From: CAYUWG01 sp964448285
GTDB taxonomy: Bacteria; Bacteroidota; Ignavibacteria; SZUA-365
Assembly: GCA_964448285.1 (NCBI GenBank)
Contig: CAYUWG010000094.1
Coordinates: forward strand, 1 to 11,614
Length of the DNA stretch: 11,614 nucleotides
Direction of reading: 5' to 3'
The position numbers were made by a program, and so were the translations under genes. Of the stretch, positions 1-6,855 are shown piece by piece (position 1 is the first letter of the stretch; every line of letters starts with the position of its first letter). The notes under the pieces are model-generated. The model made no database searches, was not told the origin of the DNA, and worked only from the letters and a program-made list of their open reading frames with translations.

Positions 1-93
1 CTGACTGAGGGATAACATTGCCGCTCGTCTCGATCCTCAACGGTCGGGACAGTTTTGTTTCTTTCTCATAGCAATAACCAGAAGAGGTAAACT

Positions 94-1341
94 TTGAAAT
101 GCTTGATCGTTGCATCGACGCTTTTCTTAACGACTACAACATTTGCTCAGTCATTAGACACACTCTCACAGAACGGTGCGATAACGATTGCACTGGAGAA
201 CAACCCACTTATTCAAATCGCAAAAAGCGAAGTTGACGCGGCATCGGGACGTATTCTGCAAGCCGGACGAATTCCCAACCCGGAGATCGCAGTCACTTTT
301 AATGAAGTTCCCACGAATTTTAGCATTGCTGCTGCGGGAGAAAAAGACGTGGGACTTTCGCAACTCATCGAGTTCCCTGTCAAGCGCAGTTCACGTATAG
401 ACATCGCCGAGCATGGCAGATCCATTGCCGAGTTCTCACTCTTGCGTACGAAGGCAGTTATCACGGCGCGAGTAAAGCAGGCCTACTATCAATGCCTTCT
501 GGCTGCAGAAGTCGTTGCCAACGCAGAATTCATAATCGGTTTGCTTTCCGATTTTCTGAAGACGGTAACGGAACGCTATCAGGCAGGCGCTAGCAAGTAC
601 CTTGACGTAATTCGCGCGAAAGTGGAGCTCACACGCCTACGGAATGATCTCGTCGAAGCCCGGAGAGACCAACAAACACGGCTCGGCGAACTGAATGTAC
701 TGATCGGCAGAGACGGGACCATGGATGTCATTCTCACGGATTCGCTTACGCATCAAACGTTTGATATGTCTAAGGACTCTGCGGTAGCAACATACACCGA
801 GCGCAGCAACGTTTTGAAGATTGTTGAACGTGAAGCACAACGAAGCATATCGGTTTTGAGTCTTGCGCGCACAAGCTATTTACCGGATTTTTCACTTGGC
901 ATTGCGTGGCAGAAGCGCCCAGGGCAACTTTCGTTGACAGGGTCATCGGACTATTTTGGCTTCCAACTTGGCGCGAGTATCCCGTTGTGGTTTTGGCAAG
1001 GTCCAAAGGGAGAAGTTCAGGAAGCGGAGGCGTTACTCAGCAGCAGCGACATTCGGATTGCAGCTGCCCGGCTCCGTGTTAAGCAAAACATCATCAACGC
1101 ATTCCGAAATGCACTCGTCGCGCATGAACAGTTGCAAGTGTTTGACAGGTCGCTCTTGCGCGACGCAGAGGATGAATTACGAGCAGGCATTTCAGCATAC
1201 AGAAACAATCAAGTGGACGCGTTGAATCTGTTCGACATCTACCGAACGTATCGGGCTACGAAAATTGAGTACGCTCGCGCATTGTTCAACCTCCTTGCTG
1301 CGAAAGTCGAACTTGAAGTTGCGGGTGAGGTCACAGAATGA
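94..1341 (+). CDS. czcC: CzcC/CusC-type outer-membrane efflux channel (TolC family)
   Basis: 415-residue outer-membrane factor expected to form the trimeric exit duct of a tripartite heavy-metal efflux pump. The N-terminus is a Sec signal peptide: a short basic start, a hydrophobic/Thr-rich core and a probable cleavage after TFA (residue 18). The mature protein shows the two repeated OEP helical regions of the TolC superfamily, with the typical early motif ALENNP followed by AGRIPNPE. The length matches CzcC/CusC proteins. The start is TTG at 94, preceded by a GAGG-containing ribosome site (GAAGAGGTAA, 81-90). The nearby ATG at 99 is in another frame. It is first in an operon with a membrane-fusion protein, a PII-like protein and an RND pump, which supports the metal-efflux role. 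Family assignment is firm; the metal cannot be read from this subunit. The 93 bases upstream show no promoter I would defend. Confidence 0.88.
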   Translation: MKCLIVASTLFLTTTTFAQSLDTLSQNGAITIALENNPLIQIAKSEVDAASGRILQAGRIPNPEIAVTFNEVPTNFSIAAAGEKDVGLSQLIEFPVKRSSRIDIAEHGRSIAEFSLLRTKAVITARVKQAYYQCLLAAEVVANAEFIIGLLSDFLKTVTERYQAGASKYLDVIRAKVELTRLRNDLVEARRDQQTRLGELNVLIGRDGTMDVILTDSLTHQTFDMSKDSAVATYTERSNVLKIVEREAQRSISVLSLARTSYLPDFSLGIAWQKRPGQLSLTGSSDYFGFQLGASIPLWFWQGPKGEVQEAEALLSSSDIRIAAARLRVKQNIINAFRNALVAHEQLQVFDRSLLRDAEDELRAGISAYRNNQVDALNLFDIYRTYRATKIEYARALFNLLAAKVELEVAGEVTE

Positions 1342-1361
1342 AAACACAAAATGTTGTTCAT

Positions 1362-1366
1362 GGAGG
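1362..1366 (+). promoter_or_regulatory. Ribosome-binding site deciding the start of the membrane-fusion protein
   Basis: A perfect GGAGG lies 4 bases before ATG 1371. The frame also opens at ATG 1338, which overlaps the upstream stop as ATGA. Translation from 1371 gives an immediate lipoprotein signal peptide, while 1338 adds 11 non-signal residues. The Shine-Dalgarno and the signal peptide together favour 1371. The spacing is a little short. Confidence 0.7.
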
Positions 1367-1370
1367 AAAT

Positions 1371-2483
1371 ATGAAGAAAGCATTTGTAACTACTCTCTCA
1401 CTGGTTTCCCTGGTCCTTTCCGGCTGTGGAACGAATGACAAGGAACAAGAAAAGGTTGACTATCCCGAACGCAAACACGGTGAAGGAGAACCCATACTTA
1501 TCTTGACCAAACATCAACTCGAACATATCGAGTTTGCCGTTGAACCGGCGGAAGTGAAAGCCGTCACAGTTCCGCTTGTTCTGCCGGGGAGAGTGACGCT
1601 GAACGATAGGGCTACCGCCCACATAACGGCGCGGGTCATCGGTCGCATCGAAAAGGTTCACCGTGTTATTAATGACCGGGTGCAGCAAGGAGAAATACTT
1701 GTCGAGCTCTATAGTCAGGAGTTTCTCACGATGCAATCCGAGTTCGTTCAGGCGGAGGAACGGCTCAAGCTGATGAGAACAGCGGATCCTGATTACGGTA
1801 CGGCAAAAGCAATCTATGAATCGGCTAAACGTAAACTTCAAATTGTCGGTCTCACCGACAAAGAAATCGATAACCTTGCGGATACGCATATTCCGCTCTC
1901 ATTCTTGCCGGTGCGTGCGCCGTTCGATGGTACTCTCATCGCGGGAGAAGTGAAACAAGGAGAGGTGGTGCAGGTGGGAACGGAATTCTTCACGATTGCG
2001 AACCTCTCGAAACTCTGGGTCACAGCGGACGTGTTCGAGCACGATTTGCCGCTTGTCCGCGAGGGAATGCAGGGTGAAATTGTTGTGGCTCCCTATCCAA
2101 CGGAAAAATTTGTGGGACGCCTCTCCACGATCTACGATATGGTTGATGCAAAAACCAGAACCATCAAGACCCGGTTCGAAGTCGAGAACAGACAAGCGAA
2201 GCTGAAGCCCGAGATGTTCGCAACAGTCAATGTAAATGCGGAGTTCGGTGGAAAGAGTCTGAAGGTCCCCTCTTCCGCAATCATGGACACGAAGAACGAT
2301 AAATACGTTTTCGTCGCCGTCAATGACACATCGTTCGAAGAACGTTCTGTGAAGATTGGCTTCGAGACGCAGCTCTACACTGAAGTTCTTCGTGGATTGA
2401 AAGCGGGCGAGCGGGTGGTGACGAAAGGAACGTTTTACCTTAAGAGCGAGCGTGCTAAAGAAACGTTTGTCGAGGAGGAATGA
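1371..2483 (+). CDS. czcB: CzcB/CusB-type membrane-fusion (periplasmic adaptor) lipoprotein, HME-RND pump
   Basis: 370-residue periplasmic adaptor linking the inner-membrane RND pump to the outer-membrane channel. The N-terminus MKKAFVTTLSLVSLVLSGC is a lipoprotein signal with lipobox Leu16-Ser17-Gly18-Cys19, so the protein should be lipid-anchored. It then shows the usual adaptor order: a first barrel/lipoyl strand region (PLVLPGRVTLND, HITARVIGRIEKVH), a helical hairpin (about residues 105-160), the second lipoyl half (FLPVRAPFDGTLIAGEVKQGE), a beta-barrel (LWVTADVFEHDLP) and a membrane-proximal domain with the conserved VPSSAIMDT. There is no N-terminal Met-rich Cu-binding stretch such as CusB uses, and no extra metal-binding domain. 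It lies 29 bases after the channel gene and is followed at once by the PII-like gene. The start at 1338 (381 residues) is the alternative. Family is certain; metal specificity is inferred from the pump. Confidence 0.9.
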   Translation: MKKAFVTTLSLVSLVLSGCGTNDKEQEKVDYPERKHGEGEPILILTKHQLEHIEFAVEPAEVKAVTVPLVLPGRVTLNDRATAHITARVIGRIEKVHRVINDRVQQGEILVELYSQEFLTMQSEFVQAEERLKLMRTADPDYGTAKAIYESAKRKLQIVGLTDKEIDNLADTHIPLSFLPVRAPFDGTLIAGEVKQGEVVQVGTEFFTIANLSKLWVTADVFEHDLPLVREGMQGEIVVAPYPTEKFVGRLSTIYDMVDAKTRTIKTRFEVENRQAKLKPEMFATVNVNAEFGGKSLKVPSSAIMDTKNDKYVFVAVNDTSFEERSVKIGFETQLYTEVLRGLKAGERVVTKGTFYLKSERAKETFVEEE

Positions 2484-2484
2484 G

Positions 2485-2817
2485 ATGAACGAGATCAAAG
2501 CATACATACGGCCTGCACTCGGACACAAGGTGATTTCCGCGATGAAAGCCGCAGGCGTTACAAACCTTTCCGTATTTCATGCAAAGGGCATCGGCGTCTT
2601 TGAGGATCCACGTACGGAAGAGTATGATCCGGAGATGATCGAGAAGAGCAGCGACATGCTCAAGATCGAGATCATCTGCAGGAAGGAGGACGTCGATCGA
2701 TTCGTTGACCTCATCAAGCAACATGCTCACACGGGCAATGCCGGAGACGGTGCAATTTTCATCTCGCCCGTTTCCCGGGCAATCCGCATCAAGACGGGTG
2801 AGGAGGGATTAACATAA
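2485..2817 (+). CDS. PII-superfamily signalling protein embedded in the metal-efflux operon
   Basis: 110-residue protein of the GlnB/GlnK (PII) fold, probably a homotrimer in the cytoplasm. It aligns to E. coli GlnB (as I recall its sequence) without a gap. Matches include the N-terminal IRP strand, KGIG (34-37), KIE at 60-62, and the B-loop TGxxGDGxIF at 83-92 followed by IRIKTGEE. The functional residues differ: Arg38-Gln39 is Val-Phe, the uridylylation Tyr51 is Met, Lys58 is Met, Lys85 is Asn and Lys90 is Ala; Arg101 is kept and Arg103 is Lys. A classical nitrogen/2-oxoglutarate sensor is therefore unlikely. The start at ATG 2485 follows AGGAGG (2473-2478) by 6 bases; one base separates it from the adaptor's stop, and its own stop overlaps the pump start (TAATG). 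This context fits the PII-like group reported beside heavy-metal efflux genes. Control of pump activity or expression is an inference. Confidence 0.85.
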   Translation: MNEIKAYIRPALGHKVISAMKAAGVTNLSVFHAKGIGVFEDPRTEEYDPEMIEKSSDMLKIEIICRKEDVDRFVDLIKQHAHTGNAGDGAIFISPVSRAIRIKTGEEGLT

Positions 2818-5800
2818 TGGTCAACAAAGTCATTCTCTTTGCAACGCGGCAGCCGTTCATCGTTGTCTTAGGCATGCTAACATTGATTGCAGGCGGCATC
2901 CTTGCGCTGAACACACTGCCGATTGACGCGGTGCCCGACATTACGAGCAATCAAGTGCAGGTCTTCACAGTTGCCCCTGCGCTCGCACCGCAAGAAATCG
3001 AGCGTCTCGTGTCATATCCTATTGAAGTGGCGATGCAGAATCTTCCCGACGTGGAAGAGGTGCGTTCGGTTTCCAAGTTCGGACTCTCTGCAGTGACGGT
3101 GGTATTTGATGACGATGTCGATATCTATTTTGCGCGGCAACTCGTCTCGCAGAAAGTGCAGGAGGCGAAGGCAGACCTTCCCCCGGGAATTCCTGAACCT
3201 GAGCTGGGCCCGGTGTCAACGGGTCTGGGCGAGATCTACCAGTACGAAGTTGTCGGTGAAGGCTATACGCCCATGGAGCTGCGTACAGTTCAGGATTGGA
3301 TTATCAAGCGTCAGCTTGCAGGAACACCGGGACTTGCAGAGGTCAACACATTCGGTGGAGAACTGAAACAGTATCAGGTACTCATCGATCCGCAGAAGCT
3401 GCTGAAATACGATCTCTCGTTGCGTGACGTGATTGAAGCCGTTGCCAACAACAACGCCAACGCTCCCGGCGCATACATCGAGCACAAGCAGGAACAGTAC
3501 ATTGTCATAGGCATCGGGCTTACAAGAACAACGCAGGATATCGGAAATATCATTGTGAAATCCGAAGCCGGCACGCCAATCTTCGTTCGCGATGTTGCCA
3601 CCGTTGACGTTGGCGCGGCAATCCGGCAAGGCTCCGTCACGATCAATGGAACATCGGAAATCGTCAGCGGCATCACGATGATGTTGCAGGGAGAGAATGC
3701 ACGTGAAGTAGTAACTCGAGTGAAGGAGAAGATAGCCAAAATACAAGAGACGCTTCCCAAGGGGGTGAAGATTGTCCCCTACTACGACCGGAGCGAGCTG
3801 GTGAATCGCACTATCAAGACCGTGTACACGAATCTTACAGAAGGCGCCATCTTCGTTATCATCATCCTCTTCTTACTCTTGATGAATCTCCGCGGCGGCT
3901 TCATTGTCGCATCGGTGATACCGCTCTCGATGCTGTTCGCTGTTGTGATGATGAAAGTGACCGGCGTGTCGGGAAACCTGATGTCGCTGGGTGCGATTGA
4001 CTTCGGCATCATCGTGGATGGGGCGGTCGTGCTCATCGAGAATGCCATCCGCAAACTGCACGAACGCCAGCACTCCCCGGCAATCATGCAAGCTGAAACC
4101 GTGCAGCAGACCCTCATCGGCTCGTTCCTTGAAGTGGGGAGACCGATTCTGTTTGGCGTAGCAATCATTATTATCGTTTACCTGCCGCTCCTTACGCTGC
4201 AGGGCATCGAGGGGAAGATGTTCAAGCCGATGGCATACACTGTTGTCTTCGCGATTACCGGCGCACTCTTCCTCACACTCACGTATGTCCCGGTGGTAAG
4301 CATGTTCGTTCTCAAGAAGAAGATTTCAGAAAAAGAAAGTCCAATCATCTCCTTCCTGAAGCCGCTGTATCACAGGACACTGCTCATTGCGCTGCGGCGG
4401 AAAGCGATAGTGCTCGGCGGAGCAATCGCGATGTTCGTTGGGGCAATTCTCCTCTTCTCACAGTTAGGTGGTGTATTCATCCCAACATTGGACGAGGGAG
4501 ATATGTTAATCGAGCTACGCCGTATCCCAAGCATCTCGTTGACGGAATCCATTCACACATCGCAGATGCTCGAGGCAGAACTGAAGTCAATTCCGGAGGT
4601 CATTAGCGTCATCAGTAAGACTGGCAGACCCGAAATTGCGAATGACCCAATGAGCATTCATCAAAGCGATGTCTATATCAGGATGAAACCACCAGAAGAG
4701 TGGACGACGGCGAAAACCAAGGACGAGATGATCGAAGTGATGACCGCGAAGATGAACAACATCCCCGGAATAGGCGGGGGGTTCTCCCAGCCGATTGAAA
4801 TGCGTTTCAACGAGTTGATTGCCGGCGTGCGATCAGATGTTGGCGTGAAAGTCTTTGGTGATGACCTTGAGACGCTTGGAAAGTTAGGGGATGAGATTCT
4901 CCAAATCGTGCAATCAACCCGAGGTTCCGCGGATGCTCGCGTTCAGCAAACGGAGGGTCTCCCCCAACTTCAGATTGTCATTGACCGGAACAAGATTGCG
5001 CGATACGGTATCAATGTTGCCGACGTGAACATCTTGATTCAAACTGCACTTGCAGGGACCGAAGTCGGACGCATCTACGAAGGAGAGAAGCAGTTCGATC
5101 TTGTGGTGAAATTCCAACGGGAATCCCGATCGAACATGGAGCAAATCCAAAACCTTCTCGTGCCGACATCGAATGGTGAGAAGGTGCGGCTTGGCGACAT
5201 TGCAGAGTTCGTACTGCTGGAAGGGCCGGCAGAGATCACACACTCAGCCGGACGGCGTTACCTTGTTGTTGAATCCAACGTTCGCGAGCGAGACATCGAA
5301 AGCTTCGTCAAGGAAATCCAGCCGGCGATAAAGGAAAAAGTAAGAATGCCAGCTGGATACACCATCACGTATGGCGGTGAGTTTGAAAATCTTGAGCGAG
5401 CACGCTCTCGCCTTACTATTGTCGTGCCGGTTGCTCTCTTTCTCATCTTCCTGCTGTTGTTCGCATCCGTGAACTCTGTGCGGCAAGCGCTCATCATTTT
5501 CTCCGCTATTCCGCTGGCCGTCGTAGGGGGCATCGTCTCCTTGTGGATACGCGATATGCCCTTCTCGATTTCGGCAGGCGTCGGGTTCATCGCACTCTTC
5601 GGCGTTGCAGTGCTGAATGGATTGGTAATGCTTTCCTATTACAACAAACTGATTCAAGAAGGAGCGAGTGTTCGCGACGCCGTTCTCAAAGGATCCGAAA
5701 CTCGACTGCGTCCAGTCATCACTACTGCCCTTGTTGCCAGTTTAGGTTTCGTCCCGATGGCAGTATCGACATCGGCAGGTGCTGAAGTGCAACGACCCCT

Positions 5801-5903
5801 TGCCACGGTCGTGATAGGCGGCTTGATAACTTCAACTTTGCTGACACTCGTTGTTCTCCCTGTGATTTTTGACTGGTTAGGGCAAAGCAATAAACCTAAA
5901 TAG
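2817..5903 (+). CDS. czcA: CzcA-type heavy-metal efflux RND pump (HME-RND), probably divalent cations
   Basis: 1028-residue inner-membrane proton/metal antiporter, the energised part of the tripartite pump. The length is typical. Membrane segments follow the RND plan: TM1 at about 12-31, a large periplasmic porter domain (for example LPIDAVPDIT and LGEIYQYEV), TM2-6 at about 340-500, TM7 near 530-550, a second porter domain, then TM8-12 from about 865 to the end. The TM4 motif DFGIIVDGAVVLIEN holds Asp395, Asp401 and Glu408. Their spacing is identical to the essential Asp402/Asp408/Glu415 of Cupriavidus metallidurans CzcA. CusA-type Cu/Ag pumps lack this DFG...DG pattern. Zn/Co/Cd (or Ni) is therefore more likely than Cu/Ag. 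The start shares one base with the PII-like stop, with AGGAGG at 2801-2806. No metal-responsive regulator (ArsR, MerR or two-component) is present in the window. Confidence 0.95.
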   Translation: MVNKVILFATRQPFIVVLGMLTLIAGGILALNTLPIDAVPDITSNQVQVFTVAPALAPQEIERLVSYPIEVAMQNLPDVEEVRSVSKFGLSAVTVVFDDDVDIYFARQLVSQKVQEAKADLPPGIPEPELGPVSTGLGEIYQYEVVGEGYTPMELRTVQDWIIKRQLAGTPGLAEVNTFGGELKQYQVLIDPQKLLKYDLSLRDVIEAVANNNANAPGAYIEHKQEQYIVIGIGLTRTTQDIGNIIVKSEAGTPIFVRDVATVDVGAAIRQGSVTINGTSEIVSGITMMLQGENAREVVTRVKEKIAKIQETLPKGVKIVPYYDRSELVNRTIKTVYTNLTEGAIFVIIILFLLLMNLRGGFIVASVIPLSMLFAVVMMKVTGVSGNLMSLGAIDFGIIVDGAVVLIENAIRKLHERQHSPAIMQAETVQQTLIGSFLEVGRPILFGVAIIIIVYLPLLTLQGIEGKMFKPMAYTVVFAITGALFLTLTYVPVVSMFVLKKKISEKESPIISFLKPLYHRTLLIALRRKAIVLGGAIAMFVGAILLFSQLGGVFIPTLDEGDMLIELRRIPSISLTESIHTSQMLEAELKSIPEVISVISKTGRPEIANDPMSIHQSDVYIRMKPPEEWTTAKTKDEMIEVMTAKMNNIPGIGGGFSQPIEMRFNELIAGVRSDVGVKVFGDDLETLGKLGDEILQIVQSTRGSADARVQQTEGLPQLQIVIDRNKIARYGINVADVNILIQTALAGTEVGRIYEGEKQFDLVVKFQRESRSNMEQIQNLLVPTSNGEKVRLGDIAEFVLLEGPAEITHSAGRRYLVVESNVRERDIESFVKEIQPAIKEKVRMPAGYTITYGGEFENLERARSRLTIVVPVALFLIFLLLFASVNSVRQALIIFSAIPLAVVGGIVSLWIRDMPFSISAGVGFIALFGVAVLNGLVMLSYYNKLIQEGASVRDAVLKGSETRLRPVITTALVASLGFVPMAVSTSAGAEVQRPLATVVIGGLITSTLLTLVVLPVIFDWLGQSNKPK

Positions 5904-5949
5904 GTGTTGGAGCAAGCATACAACATAACCTCATAGCGGGAGCGGCAAC

Positions 5950-6090
5950 ATGCATCAGGGTAACATGGCAATGCACGGGCTTATGACACACTTCACCACG
6001 CTCATTCCGACTGGCGGCGTTGGTAGTGATCATGAAGCGACAGTTCACTTCATGTCCTCTCTGTACAGATTGCCTCGATCGGACAAATGA
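5950..6090 (+). CDS. Possible small Met/His-rich protein downstream of the metal pump (46 aa)
   Basis: A short frame from ATG 5950 to TGA 6090 encodes 46 residues. Its first 14, MHQGNMAMHGLMTH, contain four Met and three His, a composition suited to metal (Cu/Ag/Zn) coordination; the rest (HFTTLIPTGGVGSDHEATVH) has further His. A GGGAG sequence at 5938-5942 lies 7 bases before the ATG, a reasonable ribosome site. It sits 46 bases after the RND pump stop, so it could be the last gene of the efflux operon. There is no signal peptide and no family I recognise. The case rests on composition, ribosome site and position only. It could equally be chance coding in the 200-base spacer before the toxin-antitoxin pair. 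Confidence 0.3.
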   Translation: MHQGNMAMHGLMTHFTTLIPTGGVGSDHEATVHFMSSLYRLPRSDK

Positions 6091-6098
6091 GCTATCTT
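6070..6098 (+). promoter_or_regulatory. Candidate promoter of the toxin-antitoxin pair, possibly giving a leaderless transcript
   Basis: TTGCCT (6070-6075) and TATCTT (6093-6098) are separated by 17 bases, each matching 4 of 6 of the sigma-70 consensus. TATCTTCG also resembles the Bacteroidota -7 element TAnnTTTG with one mismatch. The -10 ends 5 bases before ATG 6104, so transcription would begin at or very near the start codon. This agrees with the absence of a ribosome site before that ATG. It is a weak match that could arise by chance. Confidence 0.22.
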
Positions 6099-6103
6099 CG
6101 GGC

Positions 6104-6541
6104 ATGGAACAGAGAGCACACCGATTCACCGAAGCGCGCAATAACCTCACTGCCATTATCGATGCAGTTCAGCGGAATAAGCCGCAGATCATCAAGAAGA
6201 GAAAGAACAGTGAGGACGATGTGCTTATCATCAAGTCCAGTCTTCTTCGAACTGCTCTTTCCCTGTCGGGAAGGGACAGGTTCAAAGTAAGAACGGCACA
6301 GGAAGATGATGGCTCGTGGACGCTCACGCTTGAGCCATTTGGACAGGTGGTGAATGCAGCAACGAAACAAAAGGCGATCGAACAACTCATGAAGGACGCG
6401 CGCGAGTATGCGAATGAATTCATGGAGAACCGTTCGCTCTATCTGCGGTCTGTGAATCGGAAAAACCACTTCCCATTCGTTCTGCAGGTGCTTCTTTGCT
6501 CAACCGATGAAGAACTGATGGAAACACTCCGACTTGCCTAA
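6104..6541 (+). CDS. Antitoxin with Phd-like N-terminus and HicB-like C-terminal domain
   Basis: 145-residue likely antitoxin. Residues 1-55 resemble the Phd/YefM pattern: HRFTEARNNLTAIIDAV, then a hydrophobic strand DVLIIKSSLLRTAL; in that family this region dimerises and binds the operator. Residues about 60-115 look like the partial RNase H fold of HicB: FKVRTAQEDDGSWTLTLEPF, then a TKQKAIEQLMKDAREYANEF helix. The partner toxin downstream is HicA-like, which supports that reading. The C-terminal 30 residues (NHFPFVLQVLL, then an acidic helix) are unassigned. The start is uncertain: ATG 6104 lacks a Shine-Dalgarno but puts the Phd motif at the N-terminus. ATG 6032, in the same frame, would add 24 residues containing CPLCTDC, also without a clear ribosome site. 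The stop overlaps the toxin start by 8 bases. Autoregulation is expected by family. Confidence 0.68.
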   Translation: MEQRAHRFTEARNNLTAIIDAVQRNKPQIIKKRKNSEDDVLIIKSSLLRTALSLSGRDRFKVRTAQEDDGSWTLTLEPFGQVVNAATKQKAIEQLMKDAREYANEFMENRSLYLRSVNRKNHFPFVLQVLLCSTDEELMETLRLA

Positions 6542-6755
6542 GTTCCGCGACCTCAAACGGTACTGTGAGCGGACTGGATGGGAGTTGTTTAAAAGCTCCG
6601 ATCACTACTGGTACCGCAAAGTCCTTGACGACGGGACCATCCTCATGACGAAAGTGAGTCGATCTCTCGGTAAAGAAATTCCCGCGAAGATGTGGAAGTA
6701 CATTCTGAAGCATCAACTCCGGACGACACTGGAGGAGTTCAACAGGAATTGCTGA
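6534..6755 (+). CDS. hicA: HicA-like toxin (mRNA interferase, dsRBD-like fold)
   Basis: 73-residue basic protein with the HicA layout: a short helix (FRDLKRYCERTGW), a strand carrying SSDHYWYRK, the strand GTILMTKVSR, then KEIPAKMWKYILKHQL. The last element corresponds to the 'kEIp.gtl..Ilkq' end of HicA toxins. His24 occupies the place of the conserved catalytic histidine. HicA enzymes cleave mRNA and tmRNA when their antitoxin is degraded. The start must be TTG 6534, because an in-frame stop lies at 6516-6518 and no ATG precedes the conserved core. It lies inside the last codons of the antitoxin, so translation is probably coupled. Canonical loci place hicA before hicB; here the toxin is second. 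The toxin call is good; activity is untested. Confidence 0.72.
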   Translation: MPKFRDLKRYCERTGWELFKSSDHYWYRKVLDDGTILMTKVSRSLGKEIPAKMWKYILKHQLRTTLEEFNRNC

Positions 6756-6855
6756 CACGCGAACACAGGAACTCGATGTACTCCTACTCCTTCGGGCTCT
6801 TGAAGGAAAGTGGCAGATAGTTCCCCAGTTCTGTGGCGTCTTCCATGGCCATTCC

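Noticed and set aside
1..15. Tail of an upstream gene (CTG ACT GAG GGA TAA)
   Set aside because: Five codons cannot distinguish a real C-terminus from chance.
1899..2528. Long minus-strand frame opposite the adaptor gene (209 codons)
   Set aside because: It is antisense to a certain CDS, shows no domain, and has Cys/His/Arg-rich shadow composition.
3216..3746. Minus-strand frame opposite czcA (176 codons)
   Set aside because: Shadow of the pump gene, with no ribosome site or recognisable motif.
2817..5903. CusA-type copper/silver pump
   Set aside because: TM4 has DFGIIVDGAVV with Asp395/Asp401/Glu408, the CzcA pattern, not the CusA pattern.
6788..6807. Hairpin TCCTTC-(8)-GAAGGA in the convergent gap as a bidirectional terminator
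   Set aside because: The stem is only 6 bp with a long loop and no T-run follows on either strand; too weak to call.
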